64,000 bases of DNA from Halanaerobium saccharolyticum (GCF_003053565.1 NZ_QAXS01000001.1:186001-250000), one strand, 5' to 3'. Shown: positions 35,277-44,156, counted from the first letter of the stretch. The notes: generated by a model from the sequence alone, not told the origin. Translations and numbers: made by a program.

Positions 35277-38087
35277 ATGGGATTAGATCGTTTGATAGTT
35301 AAGGGTGCAGAAGAGCACAACCTTAAAAAAGTAGATTTGGATATACCGCGGGATAAGCTGGTGGTTATTACCGGCCTCAGTGGTTCAGGCAAGTCTTCAC
35401 TGGCTTTTGACACTATTTATGCAGAAGGTCAGCGGCGCTATGTGGAATCGCTTTCTGCCTATGCCCGGCAGTTTTTAGGTCAGATGGAAAAACCAAAGGT
35501 GGAATATATAGAAGGACTTTCCCCGGCGATTTCTATCGACCAGAAAACAACCAGCCGCAACCCCCGCTCAACCGTAGGTACAGTAACAGAAATCCATGAT
35601 TATCTGCGTCTGCTCTATGCCAGAGTTGGGATCCCTCACTGTCCAATCTGCGGCAAGGAAATCAAATCACAGACAGTTGATGAGATAGTTGATCAGGTGC
35701 TGGAGCTGCCGGAGAGGACCAAGATTCAGGTGCTGGCGCCAATTGTTCGCGGCCGCAAAGGTGAACATGAGCGTACTTTTCTCCAGGCTCAGCGGGATGG
35801 ATTTGTTAGAGCCAGAGTCGACGGTGAAACAATCCTGCTTGAAGATGCAGAAAAACTGGATAAAAACTTTAAACATGATATTGAGATTATAGTTGACCGA
35901 CTGGTAATTAAGGATGGAATCAGGGAGCGCCTGGCTGATTCAGTCGAAACAGCCCTTGATTATGCTGATGGCCTGGTAATGATCGACGAAATTGAGGGGG
36001 AACTTACAACCTACAGTGAAAAATTTGCCTGTCCCGAGCATAATATCAGCCTGGAAGAGATGTCTCCCCGCATGTTTTCATTTAACTCTCCCTATGGAGC
36101 CTGTGACAACTGTGATGGCCTGGGAGTTAAAAAAGAATTTGACCCGGACTTAATTTTAGACCGGGATAAATCAATTGCTGATGGGGGAATTATCCCCTGG
36201 GCCAGCTCATCCAGCCGCTATTATCCAGCCCTGCTGGAGGCAATGGCTGAGGAGTACGATTTCAGCCTGGAAACAAAGATTAAGGATTTAGATGATCAGA
36301 TGATTGATAAACTGGTTTATGGTGATGACAAAAAGATAACCTTTCCTTATACAAACCGCTACGGCAGAACCAGGGACCACACAACCCGCTTTAAGGGAAT
36401 TACCGGTTATCTCAAGGAAAGAATGAATAAGTCAGACAGTGCTTCAACCCACAGAAAGATGGAAAGATATATGAACGAAATTCCCTGTCATGTCTGTGAA
36501 GGTCAGCGTCTAAAACCAGAGGTGCTGGCAGTGACTGTTGGCGGAATTTCGATCGCCAAATTCAGCTCATTTACCATCAAGGAGGCCCACGATTTTCTGC
36601 AGGGGGTTGAACTGGATGACAGAAGAGCAAAAATTGGTAAGGAAATTTTAAAGGAGATTAGAGAAAGGCTCCGCTTTCTGCTCGATGTTGGTCTCGATTA
36701 TTTGAGCCTGGACCGCTCTGCCGGAACTCTTTCTGGAGGAGAAGCTCAGCGAATCAGACTGGCAACCCAGATTGGCTCCGGTCTGATGGGAGTTTTATAT
36801 ATTCTTGATGAGCCGAGTATCGGCCTCCATCAGCGCGATAATAATCGCCTGATCAGTACTTTAGAGCACATCAGAGATCTGGGGAATACCGTGATAGTTG
36901 TTGAGCATGATGAGGATACAATTCGCTCGGCAGACTATATTATCGATATGGGCCCTGGAGCCGGCAAACATGGTGGTGAGATTGTTGCCGAAGGCAGTCT
37001 GGAAGATGTAATTGCTGAGGAGCGCTCACTTACCGGTCAGTATCTTTCCGGGAAAAAGAAAATTCATGTACCTGAAGATAGATACAAGGCAGGAGAAAGC
37101 TGGCTCAGCATCAAAGGAGCCAGACAGCACAATCTAAAAAGTATAGATGTGGACTTTCCTCTGGGCACCTTTACCTGTGTGACCGGAGTTTCCGGTTCAG
37201 GAAAGAGCACACTGATTAATAACACCCTCAAAAGAAAAATGATGCGAGAACTTCATGATTCAACTCTGCATCCAGGTGAGCACGATGAGGTTATTGGAAT
37301 GGATCAGATTGATAAAGTAATAAATATTGATCAGTCTCCAATCGGTAGAACGCCCCGCTCCAATGCGGTAACCTACACTAAGGTCTTTAATTATATCCGT
37401 GATGTTTTTGCCAGCACTTCGGAAGCAAAACAGCGCGGCTACGAAATCGGCCGCTTCAGTTTTAATGTTAAAGGTGGCCGCTGTGAAGCCTGTAAGGGTC
37501 AGGGAATCGAAGAGATCGAAATGCACTTTCTGCCTGATGTTTATGTGCCCTGTGATGTCTGTAATGGTAAGCGCTACAACCGTGAAACTTTAGAGATTAA
37601 ATATAAGGGGAAGACAATAGCAGATGTGCTTGATATGACAGTCGAAGAGGCAGTTGAGTTTTTTGAAAATATTGAGCCAATTCGCCGCCGTCTGCAGACC
37701 CTCTATGATGTTGGACTTGGCTATATTCGCCTCGGTCAGCCGGCAACTACTTTTTCTGGTGGTGAAGCTCAGCGGATTAAAATTGCCAAAGAGCTGGGTA
37801 AGAGAAGTACGGGTGAAACTCTCTATTTGCTGGATGAGCCAACAACAGGCCTCCACTTTGCGGATATTAAAAAGCTGCTTGAGGTACTGCACCGCCTGCG
37901 CGAAGATGGCAACACAGTAATTGTAATCGAGCATAATCTGGATGTAATTAAATCAGCCGATTATTTAATCGATCTTGGTCCTGAAGGAGGAGAAAAGGGT
38001 GGTGAAGTAGTTGCCACCGGTACTCCAGAAGAAGTGGCTCAAAACAAAAATTCATATACCGGCAAGTTCTTAAAAGAAGTGCTGTAG
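35277..38087 (+). CDS. uvrA: Excinuclease ABC subunit A
   Basis: The damage-recognition ATPase of excision repair, 936 residues. There are two ABC ATPase modules with Walker A motifs [14 protein letters not shown] and [14 protein letters not shown], and two ABC signatures, [14 protein letters not shown] and [14 protein letters not shown]. Zinc-binding cysteines appear in [29 protein letters not shown] and CDVCNGKR. Length and domain order are normal. AAAGAGGTG precedes the ATG. It is flanked by palindromic repeats whose boxes point outward, one after uvrB and one after its own stop. Confidence 0.98.
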   Translation: MGLDRLIVKGAEEHNLKKVDLDIPRDKLVVITGLSGSGKSSLAFDTIYAEGQRRYVESLSAYARQFLGQMEKPKVEYIEGLSPAISIDQKTTSRNPRSTVGTVTEIHDYLRLLYARVGIPHCPICGKEIKSQTVDEIVDQVLELPERTKIQVLAPIVRGRKGEHERTFLQAQRDGFVRARVDGETILLEDAEKLDKNFKHDIEIIVDRLVIKDGIRERLADSVETALDYADGLVMIDEIEGELTTYSEKFACPEHNISLEEMSPRMFSFNSPYGACDNCDGLGVKKEFDPDLILDRDKSIADGGIIPWASSSSRYYPALLEAMAEEYDFSLETKIKDLDDQMIDKLVYGDDKKITFPYTNRYGRTRDHTTRFKGITGYLKERMNKSDSASTHRKMERYMNEIPCHVCEGQRLKPEVLAVTVGGISIAKFSSFTIKEAHDFLQGVELDDRRAKIGKEILKEIRERLRFLLDVGLDYLSLDRSAGTLSGGEAQRIRLATQIGSGLMGVLYILDEPSIGLHQRDNNRLISTLEHIRDLGNTVIVVEHDEDTIRSADYIIDMGPGAGKHGGEIVAEGSLEDVIAEERSLTGQYLSGKKKIHVPEDRYKAGESWLSIKGARQHNLKSIDVDFPLGTFTCVTGVSGSGKSTLINNTLKRKMMRELHDSTLHPGEHDEVIGMDQIDKVINIDQSPIGRTPRSNAVTYTKVFNYIRDVFASTSEAKQRGYEIGRFSFNVKGGRCEACKGQGIEEIEMHFLPDVYVPCDVCNGKRYNRETLEIKYKGKTIADVLDMTVEEAVEFFENIEPIRRRLQTLYDVGLGYIRLGQPATTFSGGEAQRIKIAKELGKRSTGETLYLLDEPTTGLHFADIKKLLEVLHRLREDGNTVIVIEHNLDVIKSADYLIDLGPEGGEKGGEVVATGTPEEVAQNKNSYTGKFLKEVL

Positions 38088-38097
38088 GTATTCATTG

Positions 38098-38152
38098 GTA
38101 CCAGGTCCAAAACGTCCGTTTTGAACCTGGTACAGGATAAATATTTCACAAA
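38098..38152 (+). repeat. Oriented palindromic repeat, copy 3 (forward), uvrA-RAYT
   Basis: GTACCAGGTCCAAAACG pairs with CGTTTTGAACCTGGTAC (one mismatch, 2-nt loop, 38098-38133). TTCACAAA (38145-38152) lies 13 nt beyond the core GGT and faces the transposase gene. It begins 10 bases after the uvrA stop. Confidence 0.88.
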
Positions 38153-38159
38153 CACTATT

Positions 38160-38211
38160 CCATTTAATGGGTTAATGTGATATAATATTATACAATAAAT
38201 CCATTAAATGG
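38160..38211 (+). promoter_or_regulatory. RAYT promoter framed by an 11-bp inverted repeat
   Basis: CCATTTAATGG (38160-38170) and its exact reverse complement CCATTAAATGG (38201-38211) enclose an extended -10 promoter, TGATATAAT (TATAAT 38181-38186). The right arm overlaps the start of the GGAAGGTG ribosome site of the transposase gene. The arrangement could be an operator pair or an RNA hairpin that hides the ribosome site. Confidence 0.6.
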
Positions 38212-38222
38212 AAGGTGATAAA

Positions 38223-38801
38223 ATGTCAAGAGAAAAACGACCATGGTACCCGGGAGCAGTCTATCATATTGTCAGCAGAGGTAATCGCCAGGGACATCTG
38301 TTTAGAGATCAATTGGATTTTGATTTTTATTTGGATATTTTGAGAAAAGCTAAAGCTAAATATGAATTTGAGTTGCTTTCATATTGTCTAATGACTAATC
38401 ACATTCACCTTCAGCTTAAAACTGGAGAGGTTAAGATTGGAAAATTAATGCATTACATCAATCTTCTTTATGCAAGGTATTTCAATTATAAGCATGATCT
38501 GATTGGTCATGTTTTTCAGGGGAGATATTTTTCAAAATTAATAAAAGATGACTTTTATAATTTAGGAGTCAATCGATATATTCACTTGAATCCAGTAGAA
38601 GCTTCAATCGTTAGTAAGGCCGAAGATTATAGGAGAAGCAGCTATCAGATTTATTTAGGATTGAAAGAGAGTGATTTAATTAATGATAGTTTGATTCTTG
38701 CTTCTTTTTCAAATGATAGAGCGCTTTACAAAAAATTTATTGAATCAAAGGAAATTAATAAAAAATTAGATCAGGAAATTAAAAATGAATGCGAATTGTG
38801 A
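38223..38801 (+). CDS. REP-associated tyrosine transposase (RAYT, Y1/HUH family)
   Basis: A single-strand DNA transposase of the IS200-related TnpA_REP group, 192 residues. The HUH motif is HIH at 60-62 (MTNHIHLQL), and the single catalytic tyrosine is probably Tyr119 in RYIHLNPVEA, both characteristic of RAYTs. The N-terminal WYPGAVYHIVSRGNR and internal GHVFQGRYFSKL are also family features. Such enzymes recognise and nick palindromic REP hairpins and are thought to spread them. Here the gene lies between two inverted copies of a palindromic repeat, and its stop codon falls inside the box of the right copy. The frame is open from ATG 38208; ATG 38223 after GGAAGGTG is preferred. Codon use is visibly more AT-rich than uvrA, suggesting transfer. 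Confidence 0.93.
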   Translation: MSREKRPWYPGAVYHIVSRGNRQGHLFRDQLDFDFYLDILRKAKAKYEFELLSYCLMTNHIHLQLKTGEVKIGKLMHYINLLYARYFNYKHDLIGHVFQGRYFSKLIKDDFYNLGVNRYIHLNPVEASIVSKAEDYRRSSYQIYLGLKESDLINDSLILASFSNDRALYKKFIESKEINKKLDQEIKNECEL

Positions 38802-38848
38802 AATAAATAATTATAACCAGGTACAAATGTGCACTTTTGTACCTGGTT
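38795..38848 (-). repeat. Oriented palindromic repeat, copy 4 (reverse), RAYT-GGDEF gene
   Basis: The arms AACCAGGTACAAA / TTTGTACCTGGTT (38815-38848) have the compensating change C to A on the left and A to T on the right, so pairing is kept where copies 2 and 3 have a mismatch. ATTGTGAA (38795-38802) lies 13 nt to the left, pointing at the transposase gene and containing its stop codon. Confidence 0.88.
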
Positions 38849-38876
38849 CAAATAAATGATATAATCAATTTATTAC

Positions 38877-38895
38877 CCGGTACCAAACCGGTACC
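38877..38895 (+). repeat. Tandem CCGGTACC repeat at the ribosome site of the GGDEF gene
   Basis: CCGGTACC occurs twice, separated by AAA (38877-38884, 38888-38895). It lies just before the GGGAGG ribosome site. It may be a collapsed member of the CCCGGT-type palindrome family, but no 13-nt box is present. Confidence 0.5.
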
Positions 38896-38913
38896 GAAAG
38901 GGAGGTGCAGCGC

Positions 38914-41900
38914 TTGAAGAAGAAAAGGATTAGAGAATTGATGCAGAGCAAAACTGCTGCTGTGATAGTGGCAGTCTTATTAACTATAATCGCCTTCAAT
39001 GTGAAAATGGAATTGATTGAGCCCCTGCTTATTTTATTTGTAATCTACAGCAGCCTTAATTTTGCTAAAAAGGGAGCGATTTTTTCAGCAGTATTTGTAG
39101 TTTCTGTGCTTGCTGTTCAGGACCTCTATAATCTGCAGATTAACCTTTCCGAATATTTTGTGGAAGTGCTGGTGATTATTATTGCTGCAGCATATATTGT
39201 AAAAAGCACCTCCAGAAACAGAGAGCTAAATTTTAACCTGAAGGAGCGGGTTAAGGAACTTGCCGGCCTGTACAGGATTTCAGAGGCCGCAGAAAAATAT
39301 AATTTAGACCGAGACCAACTGCTCAACAAAATTGTAGAAGAAATACCGGCTTCCTATCAGTATCCAGAAGACTGTGCGGCCAGAATCAGCTATCGAGGAA
39401 AAATATATCAGACTGACAATTTTAGAGAAAGTGACTGGATGCAGCAGCAGGAGATAGTGATTAATGATCAGCCGGTTGGTAAGATCGAAGTTGCCTATCT
39501 ATCTGAACATCCAGAAGAGTACAGTGGCACGGTATTTTTAAAGGAAGAATTTGAACTTTTAAACTCAATCAACAGTAAAATTAATAGTGTTTTAAGAAAT
39601 TTAGAACAGGAAAAAGAGATCAACGAACAGCGCCAGTTTTTATCAATTACACTGAATTCTATCGGTGATGGCCTGCTGGTAACTGACAGAGAAGGCAGAG
39701 TTAGAAGGTTAAATGCAGTTGCTGAAAATTTAACCGGCTGGACGACCGCTGAAGCAGAAGGCAGAGAAATAACTGAAATTTTTAATATTTTTAATTCCCA
39801 AACCGGAAAAGAAGTAAAGAATCCAGTAGAAAAGGTTTTAAAAAACGGCAAAATTGTCGGCCTGGCCAATCACACAAAATTGATCGCCAGAGATGGAAAA
39901 GAATACCACATAGCAGATAGTGCAGCCCCTATCAAAAGGGGAGACGGCACAATTGATGGCACCGTAATGGTTTTTAGAGATGTCAGCAAAAGTTATCAGA
40001 TGCGCGAAAAAATTAAGCAGCGGGAAAAAATGTTTTCCAGCGCTTTAAATGAAGCCCCGATTTCAATTATGGTTCACGCGGAAGATGGTGAAGTGGTAAT
40101 TGTCAATAATACCTGGATTGAAATCACAGGTTATCAAAGGGAAGAAATAAATACAATTTCAAAATGGGTCGATAAAGCATATCCCAATAAGCAGGAGAAA
40201 ATTAAAAAGGAAATTAATAAATCCTTTGTAGTTGATAAAAGTACTGGCGGTGAATTTGAAGTCTGGACCAGCGAGGGAGAAAAGCGAATCTGGGATTTCA
40301 AAACTGCTCCTCTAAGCCAGGATGAAAAAGGCCGCAAGCTGGTAATCAGCACCGCTGTCGATATCACCCGCCGTAAAAAAGCAGAAAAAGAGCTGCAGAA
40401 GTTAAATGAAATTTACCGCACATTAAGTATGGTAAATCAGCTGATTGTCCGGGAAAGATCTCTAAATGATCTGTTAGAAGAAGCAGCTCAGATCACTTCT
40501 GATTATGGTAGATATAAAAATATCTGGATTGGAAAAATTGGGCCGGCTCGGGATGAATTACAGATTTTAACTTCTACAGAGAACAACTGTCCCTTTATTG
40601 AGGTTGATGAGGATTACAGTCTAAAACTGGAAGATTTAGCTTTTAATTTTAAAGATAAATTGTTAATAAGTGAGCAGAACAAATTGATTCAGAATAGCTG
40701 TCAGGAAATCTCTGGTCTTGACCTGTCAATTTCCGAACACTGCGGCTCCAGAGCTTTTTTCCTGCTGGAAGTTAGGGAAGAGCCCTGGGGAGTATTTTCT
40801 TTCTGCTCAGCCGAGGCAGATCACTTTGATGAAACAGAGGTTAAACTGCTCGATGAGCTGACCGGCGATATTTCACTGGGGATAGAAAAGATTATCAATG
40901 AAAAAATGAGGCTGGAGTCAGAAAAGCGCCTCAAAGAAAGTGAAGAAAACTACCGCAGATTATTTGAAAATTCTCCGGTAGGAATTTTTAAAACTACTTC
41001 TACCGGCCAGGTTAAAATGATCAATCCCCATATGGCTCAGCTTTTAGGTTTTGATTCAATTTCAGAAACCATAACTTATTATAATGATCTTAAAAACACT
41101 CTTTATGTTAATTCTGAACGCCGGGACCAGTTTTTAAATCAGCTAAAATCCGAGGGGATAGTCAGCAATTTTGTCTACCAGGCTTATGACAGATATCAAA
41201 ATATTTTGTGGCTGGAGATGAATGCTCGGGTCAGTGAAAAAAATGATGACGGCAGTTTTGAGATCGATGGTTTCTGCCGCGACATAACAGAGCGCCGTCA
41301 GAGCGAAGAGAAGATTCGCTATCTCGGTTTTCACGACAAACTTACCGGTTTATATAACCGTGCTTTTTTAGAAGAAGAAATAAAAAGAGTGGACACCGCC
41401 CGCCAGCTGCCGATCAGCATAATCATGGGGGATTTAAATAATTTAAAACTGATTAACGATACTTACGGCCACCAGAGTGGAGATCAGCTGATCAAAGAAG
41501 CAGCAGAAATTTTTAAAGAATCCTGTCGGGATGAGGATATCATTGCCCGCTGGGGTGGAGATGAGTTTGTGGTCCTTTTACCACAGACAGCTGCAGTTGA
41601 GAGTGAAAAAATAATTAAACGAATCAACAGTTCCCTGGAGAAGGAAGAGGGAGAACTGCAGGTTTCAATTTCACTGGGGACAGCGGTTAAAAATGATCCC
41701 GAAGATGAGCTGATGGTTGTTTTAAGCCGGGCAGAAGACAGAATGTATAAAAATAAAATTGCCAGCCGCAAAAGTGCCCGCAGCAGTGTGCTTTCAGCCT
41801 TTCTGACATCGCTAAAGGAGAAAAGCTCGGAAACTGAAGAGCATGTGCACCGGATGAGCAGCCTGGCCGAAAATTTTGCTAAAGTGCTCGGCCTCTCTAA

Positions 41901-42324
41901 TTTAGAACAGGACCGACTCTACCTCTTAACTCAGATGCATGATATTGGTAAGATAGCAGTTCCAGAAGAAGTTTTAAATAAAACTGATAAATTAAATGCT
42001 GAAGAGTGGGAAATAATCAAAAAACATACCGAAACAGGTTTTAGAATAACTTCGAATATTGAAGATTTTGCTCATATCTCCTCAGAGATATTACACCACC
42101 ATGAGCGCTGGGACGGTACAGGTTATCCCGAAGGGCTCAGCGGCAGAGATATCCCGCTGCTCTCCAGGGTGCTGACAATAGTTGATTCCTATGATGTAAT
42201 GAACAGTGGTCGTCCTTATAAAGGAGCGATGACTGAAGCAGAGGCCTTAACTGAACTTCAAAGCTGTGCCGGCAGTCAGTTTGACCCGGAACTGGTGGAA
42301 AAATTTATTGAAAGTTTAGGTTGA
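38914..42324 (+). CDS. Membrane PAS/GAF sensor with GGDEF and HD-GYP domains
   Basis: A 1136-residue cyclic-di-GMP enzyme. About three membrane helices lie at 10-95. A PAS domain follows at about 240-350 (LNSIGDGLLVTDREGRVRRL), a second at 365-490 and a GAF-like domain at 490-660. A third PAS comes at 680-800, then the diguanylate cyclase domain with an intact RWGGDEF (GGDEF 881-885). RDED (872-875), five residues before it, fits the product-inhibition I-site. The C-terminal HD-GYP phosphodiesterase has HDIGK at 1009 and HHHERWDGTGYP near 1061-1072. Both synthesis and breakdown motifs are complete. TTG 38914, 6 nt after GGAGGTG, is chosen over GTG 38905. Its stop TGA is the first three bases of the next palindromic repeat. 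Confidence 0.92.
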   Translation: MKKKRIRELMQSKTAAVIVAVLLTIIAFNVKMELIEPLLILFVIYSSLNFAKKGAIFSAVFVVSVLAVQDLYNLQINLSEYFVEVLVIIIAAAYIVKSTSRNRELNFNLKERVKELAGLYRISEAAEKYNLDRDQLLNKIVEEIPASYQYPEDCAARISYRGKIYQTDNFRESDWMQQQEIVINDQPVGKIEVAYLSEHPEEYSGTVFLKEEFELLNSINSKINSVLRNLEQEKEINEQRQFLSITLNSIGDGLLVTDREGRVRRLNAVAENLTGWTTAEAEGREITEIFNIFNSQTGKEVKNPVEKVLKNGKIVGLANHTKLIARDGKEYHIADSAAPIKRGDGTIDGTVMVFRDVSKSYQMREKIKQREKMFSSALNEAPISIMVHAEDGEVVIVNNTWIEITGYQREEINTISKWVDKAYPNKQEKIKKEINKSFVVDKSTGGEFEVWTSEGEKRIWDFKTAPLSQDEKGRKLVISTAVDITRRKKAEKELQKLNEIYRTLSMVNQLIVRERSLNDLLEEAAQITSDYGRYKNIWIGKIGPARDELQILTSTENNCPFIEVDEDYSLKLEDLAFNFKDKLLISEQNKLIQNSCQEISGLDLSISEHCGSRAFFLLEVREEPWGVFSFCSAEADHFDETEVKLLDELTGDISLGIEKIINEKMRLESEKRLKESEENYRRLFENSPVGIFKTTSTGQVKMINPHMAQLLGFDSISETITYYNDLKNTLYVNSERRDQFLNQLKSEGIVSNFVYQAYDRYQNILWLEMNARVSEKNDDGSFEIDGFCRDITERRQSEEKIRYLGFHDKLTGLYNRAFLEEEIKRVDTARQLPISIIMGDLNNLKLINDTYGHQSGDQLIKEAAEIFKESCRDEDIIARWGGDEFVVLLPQTAAVESEKIIKRINSSLEKEEGELQVSISLGTAVKNDPEDELMVVLSRAEDRMYKNKIASRKSARSSVLSAFLTSLKEKSSETEEHVHRMSSLAENFAKVLGLSNLEQDRLYLLTQMHDIGKIAVPEEVLNKTDKLNAEEWEIIKKHTETGFRITSNIEDFAHISSEILHHHERWDGTGYPEGLSGRDIPLLSRVLTIVDSYDVMNSGRPYKGAMTEAEALTELQSCAGSQFDPELVEKFIESLG

Positions 42325-42377
42325 ACCCGGTCCAAAACGAACATTTCGGACCGGGTTCAGAAGAAATAATTCACAAA
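42322..42377 (+). repeat. Oriented palindromic repeat, copy 5 (forward, CCCGGT type)
   Basis: TGAACCCGGTCC pairs with GGACCGGGTTCA (42322-42359); the inner AAA/TTT pairs after one mismatch. TTCACAAA (42370-42377) lies 13 nt beyond the core GGT. Compared with copies 1-4, the arm has changed from CAGGT to CCGGT on both sides, which keeps pairing. The first three bases are the stop codon of the sensor gene. Confidence 0.88.
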
Positions 42378-42424
42378 TCAGATGTAAATTATTTTAGCTG
42401 TTTCAAATGAGGAGGACAAACTGC

Positions 42425-44098
42425 ATGCAAAAAAAATTGGCTATTGGAATTAATGATTTTAAAAAATTACGAGAAGAAAACTATTATTATGTTGATAAAA
42501 GTCTATTGATTAAAGAAATAATCGATGAAGATGCAGAGGTTCTTCTTTTACCAAGGCCCCGGCGATTTGGGAAAAGTTTAAATCTTTCTATGCTGCGCTA
42601 TTTCTTTGAAAATAGTGAAAATGATAACTCAAATTTATTTAGTGGTTTAAAAATAGCTGAAAATGAATTTAACTGTCTGGAGAAAATGGGTAAGTTCCCA
42701 GTAATCAATTTAGATTTTAAAGGTTCTAGAGCTAATAATTGGGAGCTTGCTCTGCAGAGACTTAAACGTTCCATTGCTGTAGAATTTCAGCGCCATAGCT
42801 ACCTTTTAAAAAGCGATAAACTTTTAGAGTATGAAAAGGAAGAATATCAGGATATAATGGCTTTAAAGGCTGATCAAACTGCTTATGAGTTTGCTTTAGA
42901 GAATCTTTCGCGTTATCTAAAAGAATTCCATCAGCAAAATGTTATTATATTAATAGATGAATATGATGAAGCAGTTCAGGCTTCCTATTTAAATGAATAC
43001 TATGATCAAATGCTTGATTTTATGCGCAGTTTTTTAATCCGGGGGCTAAAAGGTAATCCTAATCTTGAAAAAGGTATTTTGACCGGTATTTTAAGAGTTG
43101 CAAAAGAAAGTATATTTTCTGGTTTAAATAATTTACTGGTCAGTGGTCTGTTAGAAAGTAAGTATGATCAATTTTTTGGACTTCTGGAGAAGGAAGTAGA
43201 AGAGATTTTTAGTTATTATGATTTAGAATATAGACTTCAGGAAGTAAAAAGATGGTATAATGGTTATTATTTTGGTGACCAACTTGTTTATAATCCCTGG
43301 TCTATTATAAACTGTATTGCCAGTCAGGGCGAATTAAAACCTTACTGGGTAAATACCAGTGGTAATGAATTGATTAAAGATCTAATAATTAACGCAGAGG
43401 CTGAGGTTAAGGGTCAATTTGAAGACCTGTTAAAAAATAAATCTTTTAAAACCCGAATAGATGAAAATATTGTTTTTGCAGATGTTAGAACTAAAAGTAG
43501 TTCTCTCTGGAGCTTTCTTTTATACAGTGGCTATTTAAAAGCAAACACCAGGCAGCGGGAACAGGGCAGACTTTATTGTGAACTCGAGATTCCCAATCAG
43601 GAGATAAAGTATATTTATGAGGAGATAATTTATGATTGGTTGGAAGAAAGTATAAGTAGTAATAAATTGAGTGAAATGCTAACCGCTTTAATAACCGGAA
43701 ATATTGAAGAATTCAGTTTAATTTTCAAAGATTTTGTTTTAAGCAGTATGAGCAGCTTTGATCCAGCAGGAAATGAAGCAGAAAAAGTTTATCATGCCTT
43801 TGTTTTAGGATTATTATTAAATTTAAATGATAATTATGAGATTAATTCAAATAGAGAAAGTGGTTATGGACGTTATGATATTATGGTTATTCCGAATAAA
43901 AAAGATAAACTGGGAATAATAATTGAATTTAAAAAAGTGGCTGATAATGAAAACTTAGATAAAGCTGTTAAAGCTGCTTTAAAACAAATCGAAGAAAGAA
44001 AATATCAGCAGGAATTAGAAAAAAGAGGTATAAAAAATGTAATTCATTTAGGAATTGCTTTTTCTGGAAAAAATGTTAAAATAAAAGCTGCTGAATAA
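42425..44098 (+). CDS. AAA-ATPase-like protein with C-terminal PD-(D/E)XK nuclease domain
   Basis: A 557-residue member of the AAA-ATPase_like plus DUF1703/PDDEXK_9 family. The N-terminal IGINDFKKLREENYYYVDKS leads into the nucleotide loop RPRRFGKS (44-51), the family's version of Walker A. IILIDEYDEAVQ is Walker B. The nuclease-like end has Asp485 in GRYDIMV and Glu501-x-Lys503 in IEFKK, the expected PD-(D/E)XK pattern. Biological function is unknown; the family is often found in many copies per genome. ATG 42425 with GGAGG 9 nt upstream is preferred over ATG 42407. The gene is bracketed by two closely similar palindromic repeats and is more AT-rich than the uvr genes, which suggests acquisition. 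Confidence 0.88.
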   Translation: MQKKLAIGINDFKKLREENYYYVDKSLLIKEIIDEDAEVLLLPRPRRFGKSLNLSMLRYFFENSENDNSNLFSGLKIAENEFNCLEKMGKFPVINLDFKGSRANNWELALQRLKRSIAVEFQRHSYLLKSDKLLEYEKEEYQDIMALKADQTAYEFALENLSRYLKEFHQQNVIILIDEYDEAVQASYLNEYYDQMLDFMRSFLIRGLKGNPNLEKGILTGILRVAKESIFSGLNNLLVSGLLESKYDQFFGLLEKEVEEIFSYYDLEYRLQEVKRWYNGYYFGDQLVYNPWSIINCIASQGELKPYWVNTSGNELIKDLIINAEAEVKGQFEDLLKNKSFKTRIDENIVFADVRTKSSSLWSFLLYSGYLKANTRQREQGRLYCELEIPNQEIKYIYEEIIYDWLEESISSNKLSEMLTALITGNIEEFSLIFKDFVLSSMSSFDPAGNEAEKVYHAFVLGLLLNLNDNYEINSNRESGYGRYDIMVIPNKKDKLGIIIEFKKVADNENLDKAVKAALKQIEERKYQQELEKRGIKNVIHLGIAFSGKNVKIKAAE

Positions 44099-44100
44099 TT

Positions 44101-44156
44101 TGAACCCGGTTCAAAATGGACTTTTCGGACCGGGTACAGAAGAAATAATTCACAAA
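44101..44156 (+). repeat. Oriented palindromic repeat, copy 6 (forward, CCCGGT type)
   Basis: TGAACCCGGTTCAAAA pairs imperfectly with TTTTCGGACCGGGTACA (44101-44138). TTCACAAA (44149-44156) lies 13 nt beyond the core GGT. The 13-nt spacer and box are nearly identical to copy 5. It begins two bases after the stop of the ATPase gene and ends next to the AAGGTG ribosome site of uvrC. Confidence 0.85.

Noticed and set aside
35195-44156. Palindromic repeats as ordinary Rho-independent terminators
   Set aside because: They follow stop codons closely, but none has a T-run, they occur in both orientations, and they carry a conserved box 13 nt away that a terminator would not need.
32909-44156. The repeat series as a CRISPR array
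   Set aside because: Spacing is irregular (hundreds to thousands of bases with whole genes between), the unit is palindromic with variable arms, and no cas genes are present.
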